A stretch of DNA of 64,000 nucleotides. It comes from Bacteroidaceae bacterium. Its GTDB lineage: Bacteria; Bacteroidota; Bacteroidia; Bacteroidales; Bacteroidaceae. The notes beneath the pieces were generated by a model. It saw nothing but the letters and a program-made list of their open reading frames with translations, was not told the origin of the DNA and made no database searches. The translations under genes were made by a program, and so were the position numbers. Shown in pieces: positions 18,853 through 27,400 of this stretch (its first letter is position 1; each line of letters starts with the position of its first letter). The stretch covers positions 1 to 64,000 of the forward strand of contig JAFUAH010000022.1 of NCBI GenBank assembly GCA_017464345.1, written 5' to 3'.

Positions 18853-20127
18853 TTACCCCATCTTTTCCATCGCCTGCTGGAGGTCGGCGATGATGTCATC
18901 GACACTCTCGATGCCGACGGAGAGGCGGACGAGGTCGGGGGCCACGCCGGCCTCGCGGAGTTGTTCGTCGGAGAGTTGGCGATGGGTGTGGCTGGCGGGG
19001 TGGAGAACACAGGTGCGGGCATCGGCCACGTGGGTGACGATGCTGATGAAGTCGAGGTTGTCCATGAAGCGGATGGCATCCTCGCGCGTGCCCTTCAGAC
19101 CGAAGGCAATCACGCCACAAGTGCCCCCCGGCATGTACTTCAGAGCCAGGGCGTGATATTTGTTGGAGGGCAGGCCGGCGTAGTTCACCCACGAGACGCG
19201 TGGGTTCTGTTCCAGCCATTCAGCCACGCGCTGGGCGTTCTCGCAGTGGCGAGCCATGCGCAGGTGCAGGGTCTCGAGGCCGAGATTCAGCAGGAAAGCA
19301 TTCTGCGGCGAGGCGATGGCACCGAGGTCGCGCATCAACTGGGCCACGAGTTTCGTCGTGTAGGCCATCTTGCCGAAGGCCTTCGTGTAGGTCAGCCCGT
19401 GGTAACTTTCGTCGGGCGTGGTCAGGCCTGGGAACTTGCCGCCTTCCCAATCGAAGTTGCCGCTGTCGATGACGGCACCGCCCACCTGTGTGGCATGTCC
19501 GTCCATGTACTTGGTGGTGGAGTGGGTGACGATGTCGCAACCCCACTCGAAGGGACGGCAGTTGATGGGCGTGGCGAAGGTGTTATCGACGATAAGGGGC
19601 ACGCCGTGGCGGTGTGCCATCTGGGCGAAGCGCTCGATGTCGAAGACGTTGCCGCCCGGGTTCGAGATGGTCTCGCCGAAGAAGCACTTCGTGTTGGGGC
19701 GGAACTCCTGTTCGATGCGCTCGTCTGGCCAGTCGGGGTCGATGAACGTGCACTCGATGCCCAGTTTCTTCATCGTCACGCCGAAGAGGTTGAACGTTCC
19801 GCCGTAGATGTTGTTGGAGGTGATGAAGTGGTCGCCGGCCTGACAGATGTTAAATACGGCGTAGAAGTTGGCCGACTGGCCGCTGGAGGTCAGCACACAG
19901 CCGACGCCGCCCTCGAGGGCCGCGATTTTCTTAGCTACGGCATCTACCGTGGGGTTGGCCAGCCGAGAGTAGAAGTAGCCATTGTCTTCGAGGTCGAAGA
20001 GGCGTGCCATCTGCTCGCTGGTCTCATACTTGAAGGTTGTACTCTGGTAGATGGGCAACTGCTGCGGTTCGCCCTTTGTGGGTTTCCATCCGCCGTGCAG
20101 ACAAATGGTGTCGAGGTTCTTTTTCAT
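18853..20127 (-). CDS. metY: O-acetylhomoserine sulfhydrylase (Cys/Met metabolism PLP enzyme)
   Basis: A 424-residue PLP-dependent enzyme. The start MKKNLDTICLHGG at 20127 is the family's usual N-terminus; the open frame reaches 20172 but the extra 15 residues are Pro/Lys-rich. The PLP-binding Lys lies in HSTTKYMDGH, with SSGQSA, DNTFATP and SVGIES also typical. It makes homocysteine from O-acetylhomoserine and sulfide. A methionine gamma-lyase or cystathionine gamma-synthase is a less likely alternative, given the length and FGLKG insert. It is preceded by the TAGG repeat array. Confidence 0.85.
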   Translation of the reverse strand: MKKNLDTICLHGGWKPTKGEPQQLPIYQSTTFKYETSEQMARLFDLEDNGYFYSRLANPTVDAVAKKIAALEGGVGCVLTSSGQSANFYAVFNICQAGDHFITSNNIYGGTFNLFGVTMKKLGIECTFIDPDWPDERIEQEFRPNTKCFFGETISNPGGNVFDIERFAQMAHRHGVPLIVDNTFATPINCRPFEWGCDIVTHSTTKYMDGHATQVGGAVIDSGNFDWEGGKFPGLTTPDESYHGLTYTKAFGKMAYTTKLVAQLMRDLGAIASPQNAFLLNLGLETLHLRMARHCENAQRVAEWLEQNPRVSWVNYAGLPSNKYHALALKYMPGGTCGVIAFGLKGTREDAIRFMDNLDFISIVTHVADARTCVLHPASHTHRQLSDEQLREAGVAPDLVRLSVGIESVDDIIADLQQAMEKMG

Positions 20128-20139
20128 AGTGTGTTTTTT

Positions 20140-20280
20140 TAGGTTTTTAGGCGGTTCTAGGGGGATAGGCAATTCTATGCAATTATAGGCAATTCTAGGA
20201 GGCCCTAGGCTATCTTAGGGGATCCTAGGTAGTCCTAGGCTTTCCTAGGCAATCCTAGAGGGCCCTAGGCGGGGCTATGG
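20140..20280. repeat. TAGG decanucleotide array in 10-bp register
   Basis: From 20166 to 20275 eleven consecutive 10-mers begin TAGG, TATG or TAGA at exact 10-bp steps (20166, 20176, and so on to 20266). Looser 8- and 10-mers occur at 20140, 20148 and 20158. The remaining six bases vary, but many junctions form CCTAGG palindromes. It fills the gap between the four-helix gene and metY, and its last unit overlaps the former's stop codon. Confidence 0.85.
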
Positions 20281-20943
20281 CTTATTATTTCTTAGGGCTT
20301 CCTCCAATTTTATCTTCAGCCTGGCGATCTCTGCTTTCAGTTGTGCATTTTCTGTTTCCAGAGCCTTCATGTGTGCGTCTTGCTGGGCACGGTAGCCTGT
20401 GCGGGCTGCATACATGCGCTCCTTTATGCCGCCCTCCGTCACGAAGCGATGCTCCAGTTTCTCCAGGTAGGCAGTCATCATCTTGTCTGTCTGGTGGCAC
20501 AGGGTAAGCAGTAGGTTAGCCATCTCCTCGTCGCTCATTTTCTCCACGAGAGGAGCATAGTCGCTATAGTCGTTGTGAGCATGGCAGAAGTCGCGCAGGC
20601 GTTTCATGCGTTCGCTCTCCATTTCCCACAGTGGCAATTTGTGCGTATTCAGGTAGTCTTGGTAGTCGGAACGGAGTTCTTGCAGACTGCCTCTCGCTAC
20701 ATTTATCAGTTTTATCTCCATCTCAGAACTCGTCTGTCCGTCCTCTGAGCCCTCCACGATGTTTTGTTTGCCCGAGCGTGCCGCCTGCACCATTTGGTCT
20801 ACGGTGCGGTCGCCGTAGGCCGGGAGGAAGCGGTGGCAGAAGTCTACTGTCAGTTGATAAATAGCATCGCTCTTCCGATAGAAGTAAAGGTCTTTCCACA
20901 CCACCGTCTTCTTCAGCACTTTGCCTTTTGTCGGGTACTCCAT
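20275..20943 (-). CDS. Four-helix-bundle protein with suffix domain
   Basis: A 222-residue protein from ATG 20943, chosen because the -7 element at 20968-20975 lies inside the longer open frame. The central helical region has the SGKQNIVEGS motif and regularly spaced charged helices of the S23/IVP-type four-helix-bundle proteins. This is followed by the longer C-terminal suffix common in Bacteroidetes and a terminal coiled coil (about 190-222). The function of chromosomal members is unclear. The DGR accessory protein Avd has a related fold, but this gene is 21 kb from the DGR and no link is shown. Confidence 0.75.
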   Translation of the reverse strand: MEYPTKGKVLKKTVVWKDLYFYRKSDAIYQLTVDFCHRFLPAYGDRTVDQMVQAARSGKQNIVEGSEDGQTSSEMEIKLINVARGSLQELRSDYQDYLNTHKLPLWEMESERMKRLRDFCHAHNDYSDYAPLVEKMSDEEMANLLLTLCHQTDKMMTAYLEKLEHRFVTEGGIKERMYAARTGYRAQQDAHMKALETENAQLKAEIARLKIKLEEALRNNKP

Positions 20944-20967
20944 AGTCTTTTTCTCGGGTTTTGCCCA

Positions 20968-20975
20968 CAAAGGTA
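20968..20975 (-). promoter_or_regulatory. Candidate -7 element of the four-helix-bundle gene
   Basis: Minus-strand TACCTTTG, 24 nt before the ATG at 20943. No -33 match at the usual spacing. Confidence 0.4.
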
Positions 20976-20997
20976 CGAAATAATTGCGAGTGACGAA

Positions 20998-21987
20998 TTA
21001 TGAATCACGAATAATCCGCCACTCGCCCGTCTCGAAGTTTATCTCGAACTGTTCGCAGTAGTGCATTTCGCATCGCGTGCCCTCGAAGGTGATGGGGAAG
21101 ATGATGGTCTTTGTCTCAGCCAGCGTCGGGTCCATCCAGCGGTCGCCCACGTAGAGGTAGGTGGTCTGTTTCGAGCCCTTGATTTCCAGCACTGCGGCTG
21201 CCTGCGTGCGGTAGGCCACGTGGTCGCCCACGTCAATGAGGTCGGACCATCCCGAGTGCAGGTCGCGCGAGTAGGCGTACTTGCACTGGTTGGGTGCCCA
21301 CCCCGAGCAGGCCGAGCAGAGCATGAAATAGTAGTCACCGACGTGGACGATGACGGGAGCCTCGCGCCGTTGCCCGGGGAAGAGCAGCGTGTGGCGCGTG
21401 GCGGAGCGATAGTCATCGGCGAGGGTGAAGAGCCCCAGATCCTGATTCTCATTGGTGGTGGAGATGAAGTAGGCCTGTCCGTCCGTGTCGGTGAACACGT
21501 TGCAGTCGCGGCTCTTCGTCTCCAGCGGCCGACCGCTCCACACCAGATTATAAGTGCCATTGATGGCGTCCGCCTCGAAGCAAGCCGCCTCCGATGCCCC
21601 ATAGTTGCGCGACTCCCAGTGGCACCAGACCACGAACTTCCCCGTCCGCGGGTTGCGCATCAGTTTGGCCCGCTCTATCATGCGCCGGCGACCCAGCCGT
21701 GGGTCGGTGACGCCGTTCTCGATAATCTTCCGTTCGAAGCGCCAGTGCTGGAGGTCGGTGGAGGAATAGAGGTTCACGTCGGGGTTCCACGAGTGGGCAC
21801 GGTCTTCGCCCACCATGTACCATCGGCCCTGCCACTGGAGGAAGCCCGGCGCGTGTGCCTGCACCGTGTCGCCCTCGGCGGTCAGCCACAGCTGACCGTT
21901 ACGGATGGTTGTCCACTTGGATGGTTTGGCCTCAGTGGCAGCAGCGGTGCACAAAATGGCGAGGCAGAGTAAAAATCTTTTCATCAT
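20998..21987 (-). CDS. GH43-like secreted glycoside hydrolase
   Basis: A 329-residue exported protein with a signal peptide (about 1-20, ending ATEAK) and a five-bladed beta-propeller of the GH43 type. The opening AHAPGFLQWQGRWYMVGEDR parallels the HGGGI..YYWYGE start of exo-galactanase-like GH43 subfamilies. Later motifs WCHWES, RDCNVFTDTDGQAYFI and EAPVIVHVGDYYFML fit the second and third blades, with the usual catalytic Glu in EAP. There is no carbohydrate-binding or jelly-roll domain. It probably acts in the periplasm or at the surface on plant or mucin galactans; substrate is inference. Confidence 0.75.
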   Translation of the reverse strand: MMKRFLLCLAILCTAAATEAKPSKWTTIRNGQLWLTAEGDTVQAHAPGFLQWQGRWYMVGEDRAHSWNPDVNLYSSTDLQHWRFERKIIENGVTDPRLGRRRMIERAKLMRNPRTGKFVVWCHWESRNYGASEAACFEADAINGTYNLVWSGRPLETKSRDCNVFTDTDGQAYFISTTNENQDLGLFTLADDYRSATRHTLLFPGQRREAPVIVHVGDYYFMLCSACSGWAPNQCKYAYSRDLHSGWSDLIDVGDHVAYRTQAAAVLEIKGSKQTTYLYVGDRWMDPTLAETKTIIFPITFEGTRCEMHYCEQFEINFETGEWRIIRDS

Positions 21988-22109
21988 TCATACATCTATA
22001 ATATATAATAGACCGTCCGGAAGCGATAAAGTTTAATGACATGGGCAGAAATTGCAGGTCTCTCCTCGCTTCCTCTCATAGAATGTGAGGTGGGGCTGCA
22101 TAGGATTGA

Positions 22110-22177
22110 ATTATTCGCAGGTGAGCGTTTAATTAACCATAGGTGAGCGATTAATTAAACGCTCGCCTGCGAATAAT
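22110..22177. repeat. 27-bp inverted repeat upstream of the HU-like gene
   Basis: The arms at 22110-22136 and 22151-22177 match in 26 of 27 positions (the exception is a G-T pair) around a 14-nt loop. The loop carries a third, direct copy of GTGAGCG-TTAATTA. It lies in the 304-bp gap between the divergent glycosidase and HU-like genes and could be an operator or an insertion relic. No gene is seen in the gap. Confidence 0.7.
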
Positions 22178-22252
22178 CGTCTCCAGAAGGGCTTTTGTGA
22201 GCTATATGGAGAAGTTTTGCGTGGAAGATTAGGAAGTTTCGGGCAGAATGCC

Positions 22253-22260
22253 TATATTTG
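22253..22260 (+). promoter_or_regulatory. Candidate -7 element of the HU-like gene
   Basis: TATATTTG matches TAnnTTTG and lies 31 nt before the ATG at 22292. No TTTG at the normal distance. Confidence 0.4.
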
Positions 22261-22291
22261 TAGGACGAAACTTATAAAACACAAACAGAAT

Positions 22292-22909
22292 ATGGCAATA
22301 CAGTTTACGGTGGCCGAGCGTGGCCTGCTGCCCGGCGAGGAAGACAAACATCGGGCCCTGTATCCACGACTGCGGTCGCGGGAGACGGTGGATGTGGTGG
22401 ATTTTCAGAAACATGCCCCCTGGCCTTCGGCCATGTCACCGTCCAATCTCATCTTCGCCTTGGGCGAGTTGCAGCGCATCATGCTGCACGAATTGCGTGA
22501 GGGCAAGGCTGTCACGCTGCCCGGCATCGGCACCTTCCGGCTCAACTTGCGGGGCGACATCGTAGTGCGTGACGGACACTACCAGGGCGAGGACGTACGT
22601 GTGGGCAATCTGCTCTTCCAGCCCGACCGCGAGCTAGCCGACCGCGTACAGGCCATGCCCGTGGACCAGCACCCCTATGGTCAGCTCCTGACAGCCGGAG
22701 CCAAGGAGGTGGAGGAGCGGCTGACGGCCCTTTTCCAGTGCCACGAGACCATCACCCACAAGCATGTCTTCCAGGCCTTCGAGGCCACGCTGTCGGCCCA
22801 TCGTGTCACCACCTTGCTCAAGCGCTTGGTGGGTGAGGGGCGGCTCCTGCGCGAGGGCGAGCGCTCACAGACACATTACCGCCCTGCACCTGGCCATTTT
22901 GGCCGTTGA
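22292..22909 (+). CDS. HU-like DNA-binding protein with C-terminal winged-helix-like extension
   Basis: A 205-residue protein from ATG 22292 (MAIQFTVAERG); the longer frame from 22217 starts before the -7 element. Residues 1-125 fit the Bacteroidetes HU-related family, with LxELQRIMLHELREGKAVTLPGIGTFRL as the core (split over two helices and a beta turn) and NLLFQPDRELADRV after it. Residues 130-205 form a helical region ending in a basic segment with THKHVFQAFEA and TTLLKRLVGEG, which looks like a winged helix. It probably binds DNA architecturally; the specific role is unknown. Confidence 0.78.
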   Translation: MAIQFTVAERGLLPGEEDKHRALYPRLRSRETVDVVDFQKHAPWPSAMSPSNLIFALGELQRIMLHELREGKAVTLPGIGTFRLNLRGDIVVRDGHYQGEDVRVGNLLFQPDRELADRVQAMPVDQHPYGQLLTAGAKEVEERLTALFQCHETITHKHVFQAFEATLSAHRVTTLLKRLVGEGRLLREGERSQTHYRPAPGHFGR

Positions 22910-22961
22910 AAGTAGGGTTAAGGAAGAGAAAAATATGAAACAATACAAAATTGATACAATT

Positions 22962-24419
22962 ATGACAATTAGAGAACTACAACCCAAGGCAGTGTGGGAG
23001 AACTTCCATCTGCTGACACAGGTGCCCCGTCCGAGCGGACACCTCGAGAAAGTACAACAGTTCCTGCTCCAGTGGGCCAAGGAACGCGGTATTGAGGCCT
23101 GGAAGGACGAGGCCGAGAACATCGTGATGCGCAAGCCCGCCACGCCAGGCATGGAAGGCCGCAAGACATGCACCCTGCAGGCCCACATGGACATGGTGCC
23201 CCAGAAGACCGACGAGAGCACGCACAACTTCGAGACTGACCCCATCGAAACTTACATCGACGGTGAGTGGGTGCGGGCCAAGGGCACGACGCTGGGCAGC
23301 GACGACGGTATGGGCGTGGCCGCCATCATGGGCATCTTCGAGAGTAAGACACTGAAGCACGGCCCGCTGGAAGCCCTTATCACTGCCGACGAGGAGACCT
23401 GCATGTACGGCGTGAATCATCTGTCTGCCGACACCCTCCGGGGCGACATCCTCCTGAACATCGACAACGAGACGCTGGGCGAGTTCGTCATCGGCAGTGC
23501 CGGCGGCGTGAACATCAACTGCCGTCTCGGCTATAAGGAAGTGGCTCCCGAGGAGGGCGACGTGGCTGTACGCATTACGCTGAAGAACCTGCGCGGCGGT
23601 CACTCGGGTCTGGAAATCAACGAGGGGCGTGCCAATGCCAATAAACTGATGGCGCGGCTCGTGCGCCAGGCCATCATCGACGACGATGCCCGTCTCAGTT
23701 CGTGGCAGGGCGGCAACATGCGCAATGCCATCCCCCGGACGGCGGAGGTGGTGCTGACCATCCCGCAGGAGAACCGGGCCGACCTGTACGAACTCGTGGA
23801 TTACTGCCGCGAGACGTTCACCCAGGAGTATCGTGGGGTGGAGGAGAACCTGTCCCTCACCATCGAGGACGTGGCCCTGCCGGAAGGCGAGATGCCCGAT
23901 GAGATTCAGGATAACGTGGTGAACGCCCTCGTCGCCTGTCACGACGGTGTGCTCAGAAACATTCCTTCGATACCCTCTGTCGTGGAGACCAGCAGCAACC
24001 TGGGCATCGTGAAGATCGGTCAGGGCGAAGTCTCGGCGCTCATCCTGGCCCGCTCCAGCAGCGAGACCATGATGGAGTACATCCAGGAGATGCAGGAATC
24101 GTGCTTCTCCATGGCAGGCATGAAGGTGACCTACGACGGTCAGTACGGTGCCTGGCAGCCCAACTTCGACAGCCCCATCACGGCCAAGATGGTGGAGGTC
24201 TATAATCGCATGTATCCCGATACTCCTGCCCGTGTGGAGGTTTGCCATGCCGGCTTGGAGTGCAGCATCATCGGCGGTGTCTATCCCCAGATGGATCTCG
24301 TGTCGTTCGGCCCCACGCTGCGCTCGCCGCATACGCCCGATGAACGTTGTCTTATCCCCTCTGTCGGGAAATTCTGGGACTTCCTCGTACAACTCCTCGC
24401 AGAGATACCTGAGAAGTAA
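22962..24419 (+). CDS. pepD: Cytosol non-specific dipeptidase (M20 family, Xaa-His dipeptidase)
   Basis: A 485-residue protein from ATG 22962 (MTIRELQPKAVW), matching the usual family N-terminus and length; an ATG at 22935 in frame is possible. Metal-site motifs are QAHMDMVPQK, TLGSDDGMGVAA and TADEETCMYG, followed by LLNIDNE. The lid domain includes RGGHSGLEINEGRANA. It hydrolyses dipeptides in the cytoplasm using two zinc ions. It follows the HU-like gene by 52 nt on the same strand. Confidence 0.93.
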   Translation: MTIRELQPKAVWENFHLLTQVPRPSGHLEKVQQFLLQWAKERGIEAWKDEAENIVMRKPATPGMEGRKTCTLQAHMDMVPQKTDESTHNFETDPIETYIDGEWVRAKGTTLGSDDGMGVAAIMGIFESKTLKHGPLEALITADEETCMYGVNHLSADTLRGDILLNIDNETLGEFVIGSAGGVNINCRLGYKEVAPEEGDVAVRITLKNLRGGHSGLEINEGRANANKLMARLVRQAIIDDDARLSSWQGGNMRNAIPRTAEVVLTIPQENRADLYELVDYCRETFTQEYRGVEENLSLTIEDVALPEGEMPDEIQDNVVNALVACHDGVLRNIPSIPSVVETSSNLGIVKIGQGEVSALILARSSSETMMEYIQEMQESCFSMAGMKVTYDGQYGAWQPNFDSPITAKMVEVYNRMYPDTPARVEVCHAGLECSIIGGVYPQMDLVSFGPTLRSPHTPDERCLIPSVGKFWDFLVQLLAEIPEK

Positions 24420-24441
24420 TTCGTAGTATAAATACTTTGTT

Positions 24442-27400
24442 ATGCGTAGAATCTTCATCTTTATCTGTTTGTCCGTAGCGGTGACCCTGTCTGCTGCTGC
24501 AAAGAACCAGGGCAAGGAACTCCATGGTCTGCTGTTGTCCTACATGCAACTGGAAGACCTCCATCCCGACAGTCTGGAGCGCAACATTGACAGCCTGAAG
24601 CAGTGTCGGCTCCAGTCGCAGGATGCCGCCCGGTGTGCCGTCTATGCCGCTGCCATCGGCAGGCTCTATGCCGAACGCATGTACTGGCGCAGCGTGGGGA
24701 CAGACCTGCGCGACTCCGCCCTTGTGTGGTACGGTCGTGCACTGGCCGAGCGGGATGTGCTGGCCCAGACCAAGGCCAAACAGTGGAAACCCTTTGTGGT
24801 CATCGGTAAGGATGAAGGTTACTTTGCCGGCGATATGCTGAACGTCGTCTGGCGCAGCATGGTGGGCTCGGTATCCAAGTCCGTGCGCGATACGGCAAGC
24901 GTGTTGCCAAAGTACGGAGAGATGATAGCCTCATATCGTCAGCGGGGCCTCCGTACGGGGGCGCTGCTATTGGCCATCGACTCCCTCTACGATGCCGGTC
25001 ACGAGGTGACGGAGGCCGACCTGCTGAGGCTGCGCGACCAGTATGCCGACCTCCCCCTGTGCGCCGAACTCTATCTGCGCTTGGCCACCGAGGGCGACAA
25101 GACACCGCAGCAGCGGCGCGAATGGTTGCAGCAGGGCATCGCCCGGTATCCTAAGTACAAACGCATATCGGCCTTGAAGAATGCGCTGACACGTCTCTCC
25201 GACCCCGTCTTCCAGTGGGACGGCCCCACGCATGTCTATCCTGGCAAGCAGTACCTCTGGCGCTTCACCGTCCGGAATGTACAGGCGGTCGTCATCGACG
25301 GGAAGGAACACGCATTCCCTGTCCATGACCCTGTCGAGACCTTCACCGACTCCATCCGCTGGATGGCTCCTGCCGTGGGCGACTACACCCTCACCTTCGT
25401 GCCACGCACCTCTGCCAAATTGGCAGAAAAGGTGAGGCCTCTGGAGCAGAAGATTCGTGTCTCGGCGCTGCAAGCCCTCTGTCAGGCCATGCCCGACGGG
25501 CGTGTGCGCTTCCTCGTCGTGGATGCTCAGACGGGGCGTCCGCAGGGTGGGGTGAAGATAGAGGCTTTTGCACCGAACAACGACACGGTACCCTACTTCG
25601 TGGGACAGACGGACAACTATGGGAAAGTGAGCGTGCGGCGATGGGTGCGCAAGGGCTCTTCCAGCGAGAGCGCTCAGATACGCTTCCGCATGAGCCGGGG
25701 CGACGAGACTCACTTGCCTATCACTTCGGTCTATGCCCATGCCGACCGCTGGCAGGGACCTCCCTCTGACTCTGCAGAGACCGTCCGCCTCTACACCGAC
25801 CGTAACATCTATCGTCCGGGCCAGACCGTCCACGTCGGCGGTATTGCCTACAACCAGCTTGACTGGGATGCCCGGGCTATCTCTGGTCGCACCTATCTCT
25901 TGGAACTCCTTGACGCCAGCCATAAGAGCATCGAACAGCGTGATGTCACTACGGACGATATGGGTGTCTTCAGCACTGATTTTACTCTTCCCGAAGATGG
26001 AAAGAACGGTTACTTCCAGTTGCGTGTCGGCAACCTTGCCTATGCCCATTTCCGTGTGGAGGAATACAAGCGCCCCACCTTTGAGGTCACCCTCTCAGAC
26101 AGCCTCCTTGCCTTGCCCACCGACTCGCCTCAGTCTTCGGCCTCTTCTCTCTCTTCCTCTGCTATGAGTTGTGTGGTTCGCGGTTTTGCCGCGAACTATG
26201 ACGGCACCCCGCTTCGCAACGCTCGGGTTACGGGTTCCTATCGCTGGCAGCACTCATGGTTCTACCCAGCCAAGCGTATGCCATTCTCTGAGTCTCAGCC
26301 CCTCGACACGCTGGAAACCGACGACGAGGGCCGTTTCCAATATACGCTTTCGCTCCCTCAGGGCGATTCCCGTATGCGCCCATCCCTCTTTGTCAGTGTT
26401 GATGTTCTCAGCCAACAGGGCGAGTCGCACAATGCTCAGCACTGGTACTGGCGACAATGGCCTACACCGCCCCCAACCGACCCCGCAAAGATCGATTCCA
26501 CCTTCCTTGTCCGCTGTGTGGCAGATAGTTTTGCTATCGACCGTCCTGGCCGCATCGCCGTTACCACCAACCTCCGTGACGTTTGTCTGCATTATATGCT
26601 GACGGCCGCCGGCAAGGTGTGGACCGACACGATGCTCGTGCTCTCCCAGGAGACGCGTTTCATCGACATTCCCTATCGTCCCGAGTACGACCAGAGTGCC
26701 ACGGCCTCCTTCTGCTTCGTGCAAGACGAACGTGTGTTCACGGATACGAAAACCATCCGTCTGGCCCGTCCCGACAATCAGCTGCGGATGCGCTGGGACA
26801 CCTTCCGCGACCTCTTGCAGCCGGGACAGCAGGAGGAGTGGCGACTGACGTTGCTTCGCCCCGATGGCACGCCTGCCGATGCTTCGGTGATGGTGACCAT
26901 GTACGATGCCTCGCTCGACTACTTCGGTCAGCATCAGTGGAACTTCAACATCAGTCGCGGTCATCGCGAATATGCGGTGCCCTTCCGCTCGGTCTGGAAT
27001 GAGACTGCCGGCATCAGTGCCCATGCGTGGTACAGCCAGAAAACCAAGAAAGAGCGTCCGATGACCTTCACAGAGGTGGATGGGACACTCTTCCACGTTG
27101 GGGCTTACACGCGTGGCATGGGCGGTGTACGGTTGTACAAGAACATGATGGTGGCTTCTGCCGCTCCCATGACCGCAATGGCCACTTCGATGGACGGGGC
27201 TATCATGGAAGAACGTGCAGAGGCGGAAGTGGCTCTCCGGCAGGATGATGGGGATGTGGATGATGCCGCGTCAGAGGATTCCACCGGAGCGTCAGATGAT
27301 ACCCTTCCGCTGGTTCCCCTTCGTGAGAACTTCAACGAGACGGCTTTCTTCTATCCCCAGTTGCGTACGGACAAGGACGGAAAGGTGAACATCACCTTCA

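Noticed and set aside
20275..20943. Chromosomal four-helix-bundle gene as the missing Avd
   Set aside because: Fold similarity only; it is 21 kb away, longer than Avd, and in a chromosomal context.
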